64,000 nt of DNA from Dendrolimus kikuchii (Eukaryota > Arthropoda > Insecta > Lepidoptera > Lasiocampidae): positions 12,291,001-12,355,000 of the forward strand of contig CM034398.1 of assembly GCA_019925095.2 (NCBI GenBank), in the 5' to 3' direction. The translations under genes were made by a program, and so were the position numbers. This document shows positions 11,168 to 22,857 of this stretch, piece by piece (within the stretch, counting starts at the first letter, position 1; the number at the start of each line of letters is the position of its first letter). The notes under the pieces were generated by a model. It had not been told where the DNA came from. It did no database searches and was given only the letters and a program-made list of their open reading frames with translations.

Positions 11168-13061
11168 CTTAGGACAGACGGACAGACGGACGGATGGACA
11201 TGACAGTTTTATACCGTTTGTACTAAAATGGCTTTAGAACTTTAAAAAGATAGCGTTAAAATACCTCGCTATCACCTTATTTCTACAATACTATAAATAA
11301 TTATTAAGCCTTTAAGAAAAACAAACTACAAGAAACACATTTTAGAGGCTAAAAACAATATACAAAATGTTAAGTTCTCTCTGACTCTCAAACTAGGTAT
11401 AATTAATTACCTGTATACATATGAGTCAACCAGAGGTTCCTTACGCCAATTGCCAGTGTTAAAGTAATGATTCCCATGTAGTGTGTATGTGGTCATGTTC
11501 ATGTAGATACATATATATTAGGATGTGGGTGTGCGTGGTTTTTAATTACTGTTTAAATAATAATTAACCCGTTATTTATTTTGACTCTTAAATATCTACA
11601 TTTTTTATTTCGCTGACGTATATCAAATAAACTAGAAGTGACAATTCCAGTAGACACCTACTGGAACTTAGTTTACTTGTTCCGTGATAATAACGAAATG
11701 AGTTACATCATCTATATGTCATATATTGACCCAAAATTAGTGGTAAATGAAATTTTATCGTTCACCATCAATTAAACACTAAGTTCTTGCAATGAAATAT
11801 TGGATACAATGTAGGTTGAACAAAGGTGTACTTATAGCGCTATTCATTTACTTGCCTTACTATCAGTTGAATTTCGATATTACTTGTATAGAGCTCATGA
11901 CAATTTTTAATCGATAGTAAGACAAATGAACGGTCAGTAAGATATAGGAACCGGTCATAAGACGATATCTTACAGGCATCACATTACGTGTGCTGTAGGA
12001 GTTATAAACAGCCTGTTGCATAACCTTCACTTTCACCCTTCATTAACTTTTCTATTAATTTCTGTCTCCTGCTATTGGTCTCTGTCATCTCTTCTGAACA
12101 ATAATGAAGAAATTATAAATGCATATTTGATCAGTCTGGTAATTGAAAACGTGCTACGCTTTTCAACTCATTTCTATTTAAAACGCGCGCCTAGTTTTTT
12201 ATTCAATGCAAAGAGAAACTAAATTCAAACTGACATCAGGCGCTAACACTTTTAAAACAATTTTAACTTAATTGTTAAAGACAAACAAGCTTATAAATCC
12301 GTTTTATTATAAGAAAATGTTCTATACACAAGTTTATTTTAAAATTTGCTTGCCATTGTGCGAATAAAACAACAAGAGCATGCATGAGTAATCTTATTCG
12401 GACTACGTAGAAGTCAGCCATAAAAAATGTAACATGCTACAATTATAATTATTAATCTTGTAACTGGTGTACATTTAAAGTAATATACATTTAGAAACAT
12501 AAAGGTATTTTATGTAAGAGTCTTGCGTAGTTACAATTTTTACTGTGCGATAGTCATTCCTAGGTTTCTTCTTCCGTGCTTAAATTTTAATGTAGATAGA
12601 AATCAATTACTATTAACCATGAAGATTATTAAAAAGTTACAAATAAAGATTAAAGAATTATTAATGAATTATGAAAGAATTATAAATAAAGATTAAAAAA
12701 ATAAATAAAGATTACCTTTTTGTCGAATGGTAGATTCGTACAATAAACATTTCATTAAAATTGACTTAATAATATATTCTATGTGTAGGGAGTAGGTACT
12801 CATCAAACTTTTAAGTACGTCATCTCTACCTTAATTCTATCTTTATTTTATCTTTTATTATTTCTTTCTCCTTCTTTCTACATATAAGTTGTTTTTAATT
12901 TATTATTGAATACATAAATACATTATTATAACATAAGTCCTTAAATTAAATTAGAAAAGCGCTGTTGGATACCATATTAATAACATATAGAATACAGTTA
13001 ATATTATGTACAAAATATATATTGTACCTGTTTACTTTACTTACATTATAGTTTTATCCGT
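11168..13061. other. AT-rich intergenic with small repeats
   Basis: It starts with a short GACA/GACG microsatellite (11170-11205). A degenerate palindromic MITE lies at 11841-11955 and is listed separately. The rest is AT-rich with no gene signal. Confidence 0.4.
11841..11955. mobile_element. Palindromic MITE family M7, copy
   Basis: It is related to 48757-48894. The left arm contains TTGCCTTACTATCAGTTGAA; the right arm has the inverse (AATCGATAGTAAGACAAATG) and ends GATATAGGAACCGG. The arms are imperfect. Confidence 0.5.
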
Positions 13062-13335
13062 GCAGGAACGGAGAAAGAATGCAATTTCCTGCGGCCGGGC
13101 GGCCTGTCGTAAGAGGCGACAAAACTACCCACAGCCAGGTGGTAGGGTATTTGCCCGTCTGGATGACCACTCTCCGTGGTCTAGTGGATGCCGTCATAAC
13201 AACCTTTGTGTTCCGGCATTAGTGGCCAGGTTCCAGTCTCCCTTTTGAGAGCAGGAGCACATTGGTAGCAGCTTTGGAGTTACAAATTCTATCAGGTTTC
13301 GTCTGACTGTCTGCTGAAATCATGCAATAAAAAAA
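13062..13335 (+). mobile_element. SINE-like family S1, full-length-type copy
   Basis: It runs from GCAGGAACGGAGAAAGAA to GCAATAAAAAAA. Conserved blocks are CCGGGCGGCCTGTCGTAAGA, CAGGTGGTAGGGTATTTGCC, GCCGTCATAACAACC and CCAGGTTCCAGTCTCCC. An A-box-like TGGTCTAGTGG and a B-box-like GGTTCCAGTCTCC lie about 50 bp apart inside it, so polymerase III origin is possible but unproven. Confidence 0.7.
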
Positions 13336-13834
13336 CTTATAAATAAATAAATTATTACAGATATATTCATAGTAGGGTTGTTAACTTCACAATTTACAGC
13401 CCAAAAAGTTGTGCTATTAATATTTTAAGGCGTTTTGAAACGAAGTGACTGTGCTTACGAATAATAATTATATTTTATTATACCGCTTCATTTAAATGTT
13501 GCCTAACTATGTTAAGTTTTATGAGTACTTTCAGAGTTCGCCTGATTAATTAATCAAATTAATGAATTTGTATTCTGACTAAAATTCATTTTAAGGACTT
13601 TATTTTCTAGTTAGCTATATAGTTTAAATTGCTTTTAAGCATTTCAAAAATTTAATTTGTTCATCACTCTCGATAAAATAACAATTTTCGAGATCATAAC
13701 TTGTTAATAAAAAAACTTTAAAAAATGTGAACAAGGCGTTCTTTATCCGGTGGTGCAACGGATTCATGGCAGCCTAAGGGAAGGTAAGGTCCTAGGAGGC
13801 GCAAGTCGAGTGACTTTATTAAATAAAAAGTCAT

Positions 13835-14034
13835 ACATACATACATACATACATAACTTCACGCCAGTTCCCTTGCGGGGTAGGCACGAACAACAGAGCA
13901 CCATTTGGGTTTATTCTTACACACCTCACTTGCTTCTTTGACATTCATAACTCTTGTCATGCACGCTCGTCTGTTCTTAAGGCTCCTAACATCACCTTCT
14001 GCTAGTACACGATCAATAAAAATCAATAAAATCG
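13835..14034 (-). mobile_element. RTE LINE, 5'-truncated copy with perfect TSD
   Basis: It begins on the left with the (CATA)n tail. Read on the minus strand it encodes the last ~50 residues of the RTE protein at 29.8 kb (DRVLAEGDVRSLKNRRACMT onward, ending YPARELA then stop). Identity to that copy is very high. A 12-bp TSD, ATAAAAAGTCAT, sits at 13823-13834 and 14035-14046. The innermost ~17 bases at the 5' end (from about 14017) are filler not found in the element. Confidence 0.85.
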
Positions 14035-14441
14035 ATAAAAAGTCATTAAAGAACATAAGTCAGTTAAATGTTCTACATCAATGATTAACGCCAAATATAC
14101 TAACTACATCTTCCTTCCGTATAAACTCAGTAAATTCTAAGAATGACTGTGACATACAAATACAGACGGACGGGCGAACATGACGAATGCGCAAGGGTTC
14201 CGTTTTTGATAAAATGGAAAGAAATCGTAAAAAGGAAATATAAAATTAAATGTTAAAAATAGGTACCTATGACACTACAAAACAAAAGCAGATCACTAAA
14301 GTTCTATATTTAAAAATAGGAGATGCCCGAGAATTCATCCACGCTTGACTTGAAATTCTCGCGGGATTCGCGCGACACTAAGTATCGTAGCATTTAAAAA
14401 AGAATTTAAGCTATCGTTGTAGTGAAAACTGTCGAAATAAG

Positions 14442-15303
14442 CTATCACTATTATATATATCTACTAATAGCTGAAAATTCCGTTGAAGAAGCAGAAAAGA
14501 AGCTACAGGAAGACTTTGACACAATCCAAAAATGGTCACACGACGTAGGGCTCGTACTAAATACACAAAAAACAAAACTACTTCACATACACTCAGCACG
14601 CAATAAGACAAGCTACGAAACCAAACTCAAAGGACACGACCACACTTGCCTGCACAACACACAACGCCACACATGCAACTGTAAAGTCATAGAAATAGTA
14701 AAATTTTATAAATATCTAGGATTAACTTTCGACAATAAACTCACCTGGGGTACACATATAGATAAGGTCTGCACCAAACTAAGAGCTATCTTAGCTAAAA
14801 TGCGTATACTCAAAGATAAAATTCCATTTAAAATGAGGCTTCTACTATATAACGCCATGGTAGACTCCATAGTGTCATATGGGCTAAGCAGTTACGGAAG
14901 GACATTCAAAACATACATAAATAATATTTACACTCTTCAACTCCGTATACTAAAAGTCATCGTGCCATATAACATTAAGGTTCGATACCGGAACCAAGAC
15001 AGTTTATTATTCCGACACTGTGGAGCCCTACCAATACAAACGAAAACAGAATATATGATACTTAAAGAAAACTACTTTAAAAACCAAGAATCACAAATAA
15101 AAAAACAACACAAAACACACACAAGATCGATCTCAAAACATACATTAACCATCCCACCCCACAATAACCACTATGGCAAGAACACTACAAACTACTTAAT
15201 ACCCAAATTAATTAATCAATTGCCCACTTCACTAAGAAAATCTTTAAATGACAAAAATATAAAACAGAAGTTAAAAAACTATTACTTAGAAAAATTGCAG
15301 TGA
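14442..15303 (+). pseudogene. 5'-truncated LINE reverse transcriptase, C-terminal part
   Basis: The open frame keeps about 285 codons of a non-LTR reverse transcriptase from just after the catalytic YADD region. It starts around IAENSVEEAEKK, then has the KYLGLTFDNKLTW motif at the end of the polymerase domain, the thumb, and a helical C-terminal region ending YYLEKLQ then stop. The catalytic aspartates, fingers and endonuclease are absent, so it is a dead 5' truncation. The frame has no internal stop, suggesting a fairly recent insertion. The clade is not certain. Upstream of residue IAE the frame reads into degraded or host sequence, so the ATG at 14422 is fortuitous. Confidence 0.8.
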
Positions 15304-15491
15304 CAGCCTATTATCTGCACATATGATGTGACTAGTTACATGGGAAAATGGATGTACAAGTTTTTGTTTTTATTTTATTTATTTATTATTTTCTAAAATT
15401 TAAAATTGCGAGGGTGTGTTGCATCACACGCAAACCTCATAGGCTTAAGTGGTGCCTTATTTGTATTTACGATGTAAATTTTTAATATCGA

Positions 15492-15584
<93 letters not shown>
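15304..15584 (+). mobile_element. LINE 3' UTR with poly(A) and (AT)n tail
   Basis: This is the 3' UTR of the preceding LINE fragment. It ends in about 17 A (from 15493) followed by roughly 37 AT units to 15584. The microsatellite abuts the resumed Helitron-like sequence. Confidence 0.75.
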
Positions 15585-15585
<1 letters not shown>

Positions 15586-15930
15586 CGAAACGACTTCAAA
15601 CCGCTCCCAGAAAAATTCCCACGGAGATCCCGGGATAAGAACATCACAAATTTTATTAGATAAATTTTAATATTTTATTATTTTTAAAAGAGCCTTTTTA
15701 AATCATGCCCAAAAAAAGCTGCGGGATTCTCATCATAAAGATTAGCGCAACATTTAAGTCTGAGAATTTGCTGTCGATTAGCGAAAACCGCATCGAAATC
15801 GGCCTAGTAGTTTTTACGTGAATCCCGAGCAAACAGACTAACCGACAAACAGACAAGAATATAGTCTATTCTAGTTGTTTTTTTAATAGCTTTTATGTAC
15901 CGACACGGCATGCTTATATTTTTGTAATAT

Positions 15931-17693
15931 TGTATGTACATATAAATGCGGCATTAGCTATTTCATGAAAACACAACTTGAATGAACTTTCGTCAACAAA
16001 CAAAATTATGTTTCAATTAATTCATTATTTATCATAACATTAGCGAATATAGTACGAAACTTTCTATGTATAATGAAATCGTAATTCTCCGTGTTGTGCC
16101 TATAACGTAGTTACAACTTTTGTTTGTTTGTTGAAATATGCAAAACGTGCCGTAGCTCGTCTCAAACTCGTAGCAATAACAGAATAATGTCTTGTCGTGT
16201 TGTCTCGCCCACTTTGTTCCCAAACTTCCGTTGAAATTATTTGTCTTCGTAATTACCAGTTCGCATTTCTGTCTGATCTGGGAAATGAGAAAGGAAACAT
16301 GTTTACAAAACGTCACAACTCGTAAGATTGACTTTATTGGAACAAATATTATTATATATATGTATTTTAGTCACGTTTGAAAGTTTAATGAAAGTAGATG
16401 CAACGAAAAGGGTTTTTAAATTCGAGGCAAGTGAAGATCCATCGTCTCTATACAGGAGGTATATTGGTTTCTAGGTCTCTGCCTACCCCAATCGCAAACA
16501 AGCGTAACAGTATGTATGAATACAAAATATTAACCAGAAAAATCTATCTAATCTGCTTTTAAAAGATTTAGTTGCTCGGGATAATTGCACTTAGTTCAGT
16601 GGATAGGTACTTATAATATAACAAAAAAAATATACCCTTTGAATACAATACAACTTATAAAAAATATTCTTAACTAACAGAAATGCGGTTAGACCAACAG
16701 ATTTGCTAAACGTTAGCCCAGTTAGTGGAGCGGTTCTTATTGAACTTTAATGTAAACGAATGGTTCGGAAACCCAAACAAATTACTGCTGGGCTCCATAA
16801 GCTCAATACAGCATCATCGGCTTTAAGTTGGACGGTGGTTGTGGCTACTGTTTGTCTTTATAAATTTGGATATTGTTTGCGTTTGTATCGGCTGAGCGTT
16901 CGTCGACTGTGATATCCGTTTAATATGATAATCCGCATGCAAACAAACGTTGGATTGCCTGGCTAAATTATTTATGCACCCCGACCTGCGGTTGATGGCT
17001 TCACTTGGCGACGCCGACTGGGGTTTTATTGAACCCCTGAGCTTTGACCGGTACTGGTCAGGTTTGTCCGGCAGTGAACAAAACTTTTCCACGTACAAAC
17101 CTAACACATGAATCATGAATGAATTTACTACGCCGAACAAACAATGAGACTTGTGCAGGCATAAAACAGCAAGCTGACTGCAACAGGCGCAGTAGGTATT
17201 TGATTCTGATTTTTTTATTCTTTTTCTTTTGATTGACGCATATAATTTCTCTACAATGTTTGGATTTATCGACTGTTGCCCTTCTAGTTACTCTTATAAT
17301 TTACATGATATTTAAATTTCAATTATTTATAAAAATGACCGTATGTAGTTCTATACGTCCTCTATGCGTTCCTAAACCAGTAATCCGATTGATTCCTACC
17401 TTTCCAGGTTTTTCCGTGATTATCCTTCAAGGTTCCTGGCCCAAAAAGTATATATTATTTTGAGCTATGAAATACATGATACACATATAGTGTATTAAAA
17501 AATCCAAGCCTATCGCATAGATTGCTCACACATCGAGAAACCTTCTGACTTATTTACGTACACACCAGACGGACACAAGAAAAATATTGTATGTATGTAT
17601 ATGCAAAAGCACTTCAATAAACAAATTATAAAATTAAACAATTTATGCCAATACACGGCACGGTAACACATACCGCCAGGTTACTCTATCACA
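15931..17693. other. Intergenic, unclassified
   Basis: Possible remnants: a plus-strand RTE tail near 16425-16520 (VSAYPNRKQA-like, then stop and GTATGTATG), and a tRNA-like segment at 16715-16780 (A-box-like TTAGTGGAGCGG, B-box-like GGTTCGGAAACCC) that may be a SINE head. The patch 16830-17110 is more GC-rich with a 105-codon minus-strand frame of no recognisable content; I do not call it a gene. Confidence 0.35.
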
Positions 17694-17705
17694 GGTGTAT
17701 CCCAA
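17694..17705. repeat. Target-site duplication, left (Jockey LINE)
   Basis: GGTGTATCCCAA, repeated exactly at 23040-23051. It lies directly against the poly(T) that is the element's poly(A) tail on the minus strand. Confidence 0.95.
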
Positions 17706-18084
17706 TTTTTTTTTTTTTTTATTGGACTTGACTTATGTTGTTGGTCCGAAGACCTTACAACTTTACCGGGGTCTTTGGGGCGAGTGCCTTCGCGAAGCGA
17801 AGGCGCTCGAGCCCGGGGGGGCAACTTGCTCGAGGGAGCTCCCTAAGGAGTTTTACCTCGGCTGGACTGTTGCCATGAATGGGGAATGAATTTAATGATG
17901 CCCACCATGGGGCGACACAAAATACTAATTGAGAACGGGCGACGGGTAATATAAAGCCCGAAGGGAAGGATCACGGCGGGCCGGGATCGGTGGTTTGCGG
18001 TGGCCTACGCTATCTTACTGCCGTTTCGCAACGTGTTATGGCTGGGAGAGAAGAAACGGCGAAAGAAACTTTCCAGCAACACGC

Positions 18085-20975
18085 CTAGTCTATCCTGTGG
18101 GGTGAGCTATGTCTCCTAGCGTCCCTCGCGGGGACGTGGAGAGATCTTGATTGGCGGCGTCTGAGACGCCGCCGTCTGTGTCTGTCTGTCGGTGCCTGCC
18201 AGCCTACTGTTCTAACCGTGGGCGGACTGATCCGGGCCAGCCGTTTCGTAATAACGTCGACTCTGTCCGTCAGGACGTTACGCGGTCGTCGCACAAGAGC
18301 CTTTCGACGAGGCTTATAATCGGACGCGGACACGACGAGCGGATTTCGATGGTGCGGCGCGAGATCGAAATACTTACGCGAGAGCGACGTAATGTAGTTT
18401 TTGATGGAGGGAAGCTCCAGATCGCGGTGGAGGTCGACGTTACGCATATAGAGGGGAGCACCGACGGCTCTGCGCATGAATTTATTCTGCACGATTTGCA
18501 GTTTATCTAAAAGGGCAGGCTTGACATGGCCGAATACCACACTCGCGTATGTCATGATCGGGAGGATGCATGTTTTATACAGAGTAAGCTTGTGTCTGAG
18601 GGACATTTTGCTTCGTTTGTCTATCATGGGTGCTAAACGACCCATCACAAATCGCGCTCTATTTCGGACTATAGTGATATGCTCGTTGAAGCGCAAGTTC
18701 CGATCTAGGGTGACACCAAGATATTTGGTGTACTTTGCCCAGGGGATTTGTTGGTCATAGAGCGAAATGGTTTTTAGGCGAAGGCTAGCGCGTTTGGGGG
18801 AGCGAAGCGTGCCCGGGGAAAAGAACATTGCTGCGCTTTTCTCCGGGTTTACCTCTATCCTCCATTTGCGAAACCATTCGCCTAGTTCTGTGACAGCTGT
18901 CTGCAGCCGGATGCAAGCCATTTGTCGGTTTTGATCTGATGTATAGAGTGCGGTGTCATCCGCAAAGAGGGCCAACTCCACATCTGGAGTTTTTGGGATG
19001 TCGCTGGTGTACAGCGTGAAGAGTAGTGGCGACAGGGCCGAGCCCTGTGGTACACCGGCTGTGAGTGGGTGAGGGGACGAGCGCGTTCCCTCCACTCGAA
19101 AACGGAAGCTACGACCTAGGAGGAAGTCTCGCAAGATGAGCACGAGTCTGTCTGGCATACCGAACTGGTACAGCTTGTAAATCAAGCCGTTGTGCCAGAC
19201 CTTGTCGAAGGCTTTTGCTACATCTAGAAACAGTGCGGCTGTTCCTATAGGGCGGGGGCGATGGGCAAAGTGAGATAATATGTGCTCCGTGATGCGGTGC
19301 ACCTGTTGGACGCATGAGTGTCTGGCACGGAAGCCAAATTGCTCATCGGGTATTAGATGTTTGCTGAAGGCAAAATCTCTAAGTCGAGAGAGGATGACCC
19401 TCTCGTAAAGCTTGCTGAGTGCGCTCAGTAGGCTGATTGGACGGTAGCTAGACGGTTTATTAGCCGGTTTTCCCGGCTTGTGAATACCGATGACATCTGC
19501 TTCCTTCCAGATCGCGGGAAAGGAGCAGTTTGTTATGGCGGCATTGAAGATGCTCACTAGAATTATAATTAGATGGGCGGGTAGGAGTTTTAAAACGCGA
19601 TTGTTGATGCCATCGGTCCCTGGGGCCTTTCGCGGTTTGAGAGACTTGATCAGATCTTGCACTTCTTCGACCGTGACCGTGTCGAGTGTGGTTTCCGCTG
19701 GTAAGGAGGATCTACGTTCGACCTCGGAGTCTACCTCCGTCAGGTGTGACTGGTCGACGTTTTGCGTAGTGGGGGAGCATTGAAGCTCTAGACTCTGAGC
19801 AAGGCACTCGGCCTTCTCCTCGTCATCGAACGCCTCGGTGTTGTCGGCTCTTTCTAGCGCGGGTATGACAGTAAGGGTGTCCGATTTGAGAGCTCTAGCC
19901 AGCTTCCAGTATGCCTGGTGAGTTGGTTCGATATCCCTCAACGTTCTGTCCCAACGTTGTTCCCTGACTTCCCGGATACGTAGTTTGACCTCGCGCTCTA
20001 GTTCGCGGAGTCGTGAGCTCTGGAGGCGGCTCTCTTTTCCCTCAGCAGTACCCTCACCTCGTCCGGCAGGCATAAGTGGCGGTCATCCTCCACTGGCACC
20101 TGCCTGGACGAGTTCCGCACTGCGGATTGAAGGTGGCTGGTGAGGGCCTCGATTGCCGTCTCCGTGTCATGGCGGGACACGATGTGGTCCGGGATGCGGT
20201 CCAGGTCTTGTGAGCTGGTTGCCTTGAGGAGGGTCTCAAGTCTCAACCAATCCACAGAGGTCCTAGTTTCAGATGTCTGGTCTGTCTGTGGTCCTAATCT
20301 GAGGATAACCGGACGATGGTCCGAGTCGATATCGTCCATCGTTTCTATCGAATGGAACTGAAGGGTTACGCCCCTCAGTAATGCTAGGTCGAGAGTGTTT
20401 GGGGTCCCCCAGTCGCGGTTGGGGGGGTATCTTGTGGGGGTCATGGGAGTTAGTATATCAAACAAAAGATTGTCTGATATATTTATTAGGGCTCTGCCAT
20501 TGGGGTTGGTGGTATTGCAATTCCACTGCTCGTGTTTGCAATTCAGATCTCCGGCTATAATAACAGCCGGGCCTAAGTTGAATAGGGTTTCTAGGTCTTT
20601 CTTAATGAGGGTTTTTTGGCATGCGAGGTATGCTGAAACTATGACTAGAGGTTGGTGGCCAGTCATTGCTAGTCTGCAGGCGGATACCTCCATACCTTCT
20701 AATGGGGGGGTGACTACAGGCATGCAGTGTAGGGATCTTCTGAAATAGATCAGGGTGCCGCCACCACGGCCTACCCTGTCATGTCTAGTGATCCGATAGT
20801 TAGAGATCTTTGGATCTCTATTACTCGGTTTCAGGAAGGTCTCCTGTACTAGTAGTATATCTACTTGATTGGTAACCAGGAAGTCATGGACCAAGTCGCG
20901 CTGGTTTCGAAGGCCATTGGCGTTATAAGTCGCCAGAGTCAATGAGCGTGGTTTATTTCTACCTACATGCGCCAT
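18085..20975 (-). pseudogene. Jockey-type ORF2: endonuclease-reverse transcriptase, frameshifted
   Basis: ORF2 nicks target DNA and copies the element RNA there. The first open part (20975-19998) is an AP-like endonuclease with N18, E45, D143/N145, D196 and the SDHRPV motif (D219-H220) present. The second part (20073-18085, 662 codons in its own frame) is the reverse transcriptase: SYRPISLLS (residues 209-217), FGFRARHS, FLDVAKAFD (D284), GVPQGSALSPLLF (340-352), FADD (D372-D373) and KYLGVTLD. All catalytic residues are intact. The two parts are in different frames and overlap. Alignment of LREKRAAS with the downstream RLQSSRLRELERE places a single-base-type frameshift at about 20020-20040. 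The start MAHVGRNK was chosen because it directly precedes the endonuclease core and follows ORF1 by 37 nt. Confidence 0.9.
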
Positions 20976-21012
20976 TTGTTACCGGTAACAATAATTTGAC
21001 TAGGTTGTTTAG

Positions 21013-22857
21013 TTACAACGATCTAAGTATTTGGAGGAGGTACGCGTGATCCATTTCGATCACGAGTTGATCCCGGAGGGAGGGTTGTGTTGACTCTGAA
21101 ACTTGCCTCAGTTTCCGAGCCAAGAGTTGAACCTCTTGCAGGTCGAAGGGCAAGTTCTTGGCGAATTTAGTCGCCAAAGCTAAGTCCTCCGCTATAGAGT
21201 GGTGGGCCGATGGCCCTGAAGGTCCCTTAGAAATGGGGGTGAGGGCGGGGGCGGGGGTGGCCGAGGGTAGGCCGGCCATAACTGGGGCACGCGTCCTTAG
21301 CGGAGGGAACGCTTCCGTCGTGGGAAGACCCGTCCAGTGGTTTACCACTGGGGGGGGGGCCGCCACGAATGCGGGTTTGTTCGGCACTTTTCTAGTACCT
21401 TTTTGGGCATTTCCTTTTCCGACCTTACGTTTGGGTCGGGGGGCGGCAGGGCAGCCTCTGTAGTTAGCGGGGTGACCCGCTTGGCCGCAGAGGATGCAGC
21501 TCGGTGGCTCCGGGGAGTCCCGGGTGCGAGTGCACTCCGAGGTCCCGTGGTCGCCCAGGCACTTGACGCACCTGGGACGGGATTGACAATGTAGGGCAGA
21601 GTGCCCATAAAGTTGGCAGCGATGACACTGCCGCAGTGTATGTTTTTCGTGTGGACGTTCCACACGAAGGCCAGAGAGGCCACAGACCTTCTCAAGATCG
21701 AAGATCTTTTTCCCCTCTGGGGAGAGGTCGAGGACAACCAATACTAGGTTTAGAGGGGACTTTGTGGCGTCGCCTCTGTGCATACGGTGCACTTCGTGCA
21801 CTGGTAGGGCTTGGGACTTAAGGTCCTCTAGAATATAGGAACTTTCAATTTCCTGAGGAAGTCCGCGGATTACAGCCCGAAGGCGTTTTTCTTCTGGCAG
21901 GGCGTAAGTGTAGTAACCGATTTTACGGTCACATAATAAAGTAGTCAGGGCGCGGTGGTCACTTGAAGACGTGACCATAACTTTGATGCCGTGTTAAGTA
22001 TCACGGGCTTCTTTTATGGAGATTGCCTTACCTGGCAGTTCTTTAGCGAGTTGAAGCCAATGGGCTTTCTCGCGGATGGTCAGGGGTGGCGGCGGGCGTT
22101 GTGAAGGTGGCCCAGGGCGGCTGGAAGGTGCCGCTGTCGGTGTTGTGCCCGCTGTTGGGGCGGGGTTGGGGGGGACCTCCCTCTGGGTCTTACGTTTTTT
22201 AGTACGATTAACGGTTATAAAACCGTCATCGTCTTCGCGGTCTAAGGGGATGTTCGCGGGAGGCGCGACATCCATAGGGGTAATTTCATCGGCCGGTGGA
22301 AGAGGGGCATCCCTGAGGTTTTGCGGACCTTCAGAGGATAAATCGATTTCTCGACGAGAATCGATTACGCGATGGATGGGCGAACGTGAACGCGATGTCG
22401 TCGAACTCGCAGAGCTCGAACGCGGTTTTGTCGATGCGGAACCGCGAGAAAACGAGGCGCGCGACTTTGGTGCCACACGATGGGCATCGTTGAGCGGGGG
22501 TGCGGGCGGCGGGCGCACTGGTAACGCGGCGGGTATGGACGCGGGGGGCGCGGGCGCTACGGCAGAGCGCAGGTGGACCGCGGTAAGCGCGGCGGCGGGG
22601 GTTGCGGGGCGTGCGCTAGTCGCGGCAGGTGCGATGGTCGCGGCAGATGCGGGTGCGGGGAGGGGGGCCTGCGCGGGGGCCCTTTGCACGTGTGACTCGC
22701 GGGACACAGGTTTCTCGGAATTAAGTTCCGAAATAACGGACACCATTGATTGGGACTCCGGAGTCCTCAAAAATTGGTCGAGAGCTTGAGGGAATTGCTG
22801 TCGTAAAAACGACAGCAAACCCTCTAACAACGATGGGGAGGGCTCCACGCCGTCCAT
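21013..22857 (-). pseudogene. Jockey-type ORF1: gag-like zinc-knuckle protein, one in-frame stop
   Basis: ORF1 binds the element RNA and forms the particle. The frame from ATG at 22857 (MDGVEPSP; an upstream in-frame ATG at 22908 is possible) to the stop at 21013 is about 614 codons. A TAA at 21994-21996 interrupts it. The N-terminal half is Pro/Ala/Ser-rich and low complexity. The part after the stop has the pre-C2HC-type region (YYTYALPEEKRLRAVIRGLP) and three knuckles, numbered from Met 21978: C118-C121-H126-C131, C137-C140-H144-C149 and C161-C164-H169-C176. Reading continues in the same frame across the stop, so a point mutation (for example CAA to TAA) explains the break better than two separate genes. 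Confidence 0.88.

Larger units (their letters stand above)
14316..15930 (-). mobile_element. Helitron-like family B copy, split by a LINE
   Basis: The left part (14316-14441) and right part (15585-15930) belong to one minus-oriented family-B element. The LINE fragment 14442-15584 sits between them at the GGAATAAGCT block. The expected 3' terminal CTAG is replaced by a variant joined to a 66-bp segment (14255-14320) that also flanks the copy at 33.3 kb. Confidence 0.7.

Noticed and set aside
13835..13858. CRISPR-like or tandem-repeat array from CATA units
   Set aside because: It is the simple-sequence tail of an RTE copy.
15393..15670. ORFs made of alternating Ile-Tyr
   Set aside because: They are translations of the (AT)n microsatellite.
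16823..17140. 105-codon minus-strand ORF in a moderately GC-rich patch
   Set aside because: No recognisable motif, no splice or promoter context, and composition compatible with chance. Mentioned only as unexplained sequence.
22076..22789. 237-codon plus-strand ORF opposite the Jockey-type ORF1
   Set aside because: Antisense shadow of a GC-rich coding region; Gly/Arg/Ala-rich with no domain.
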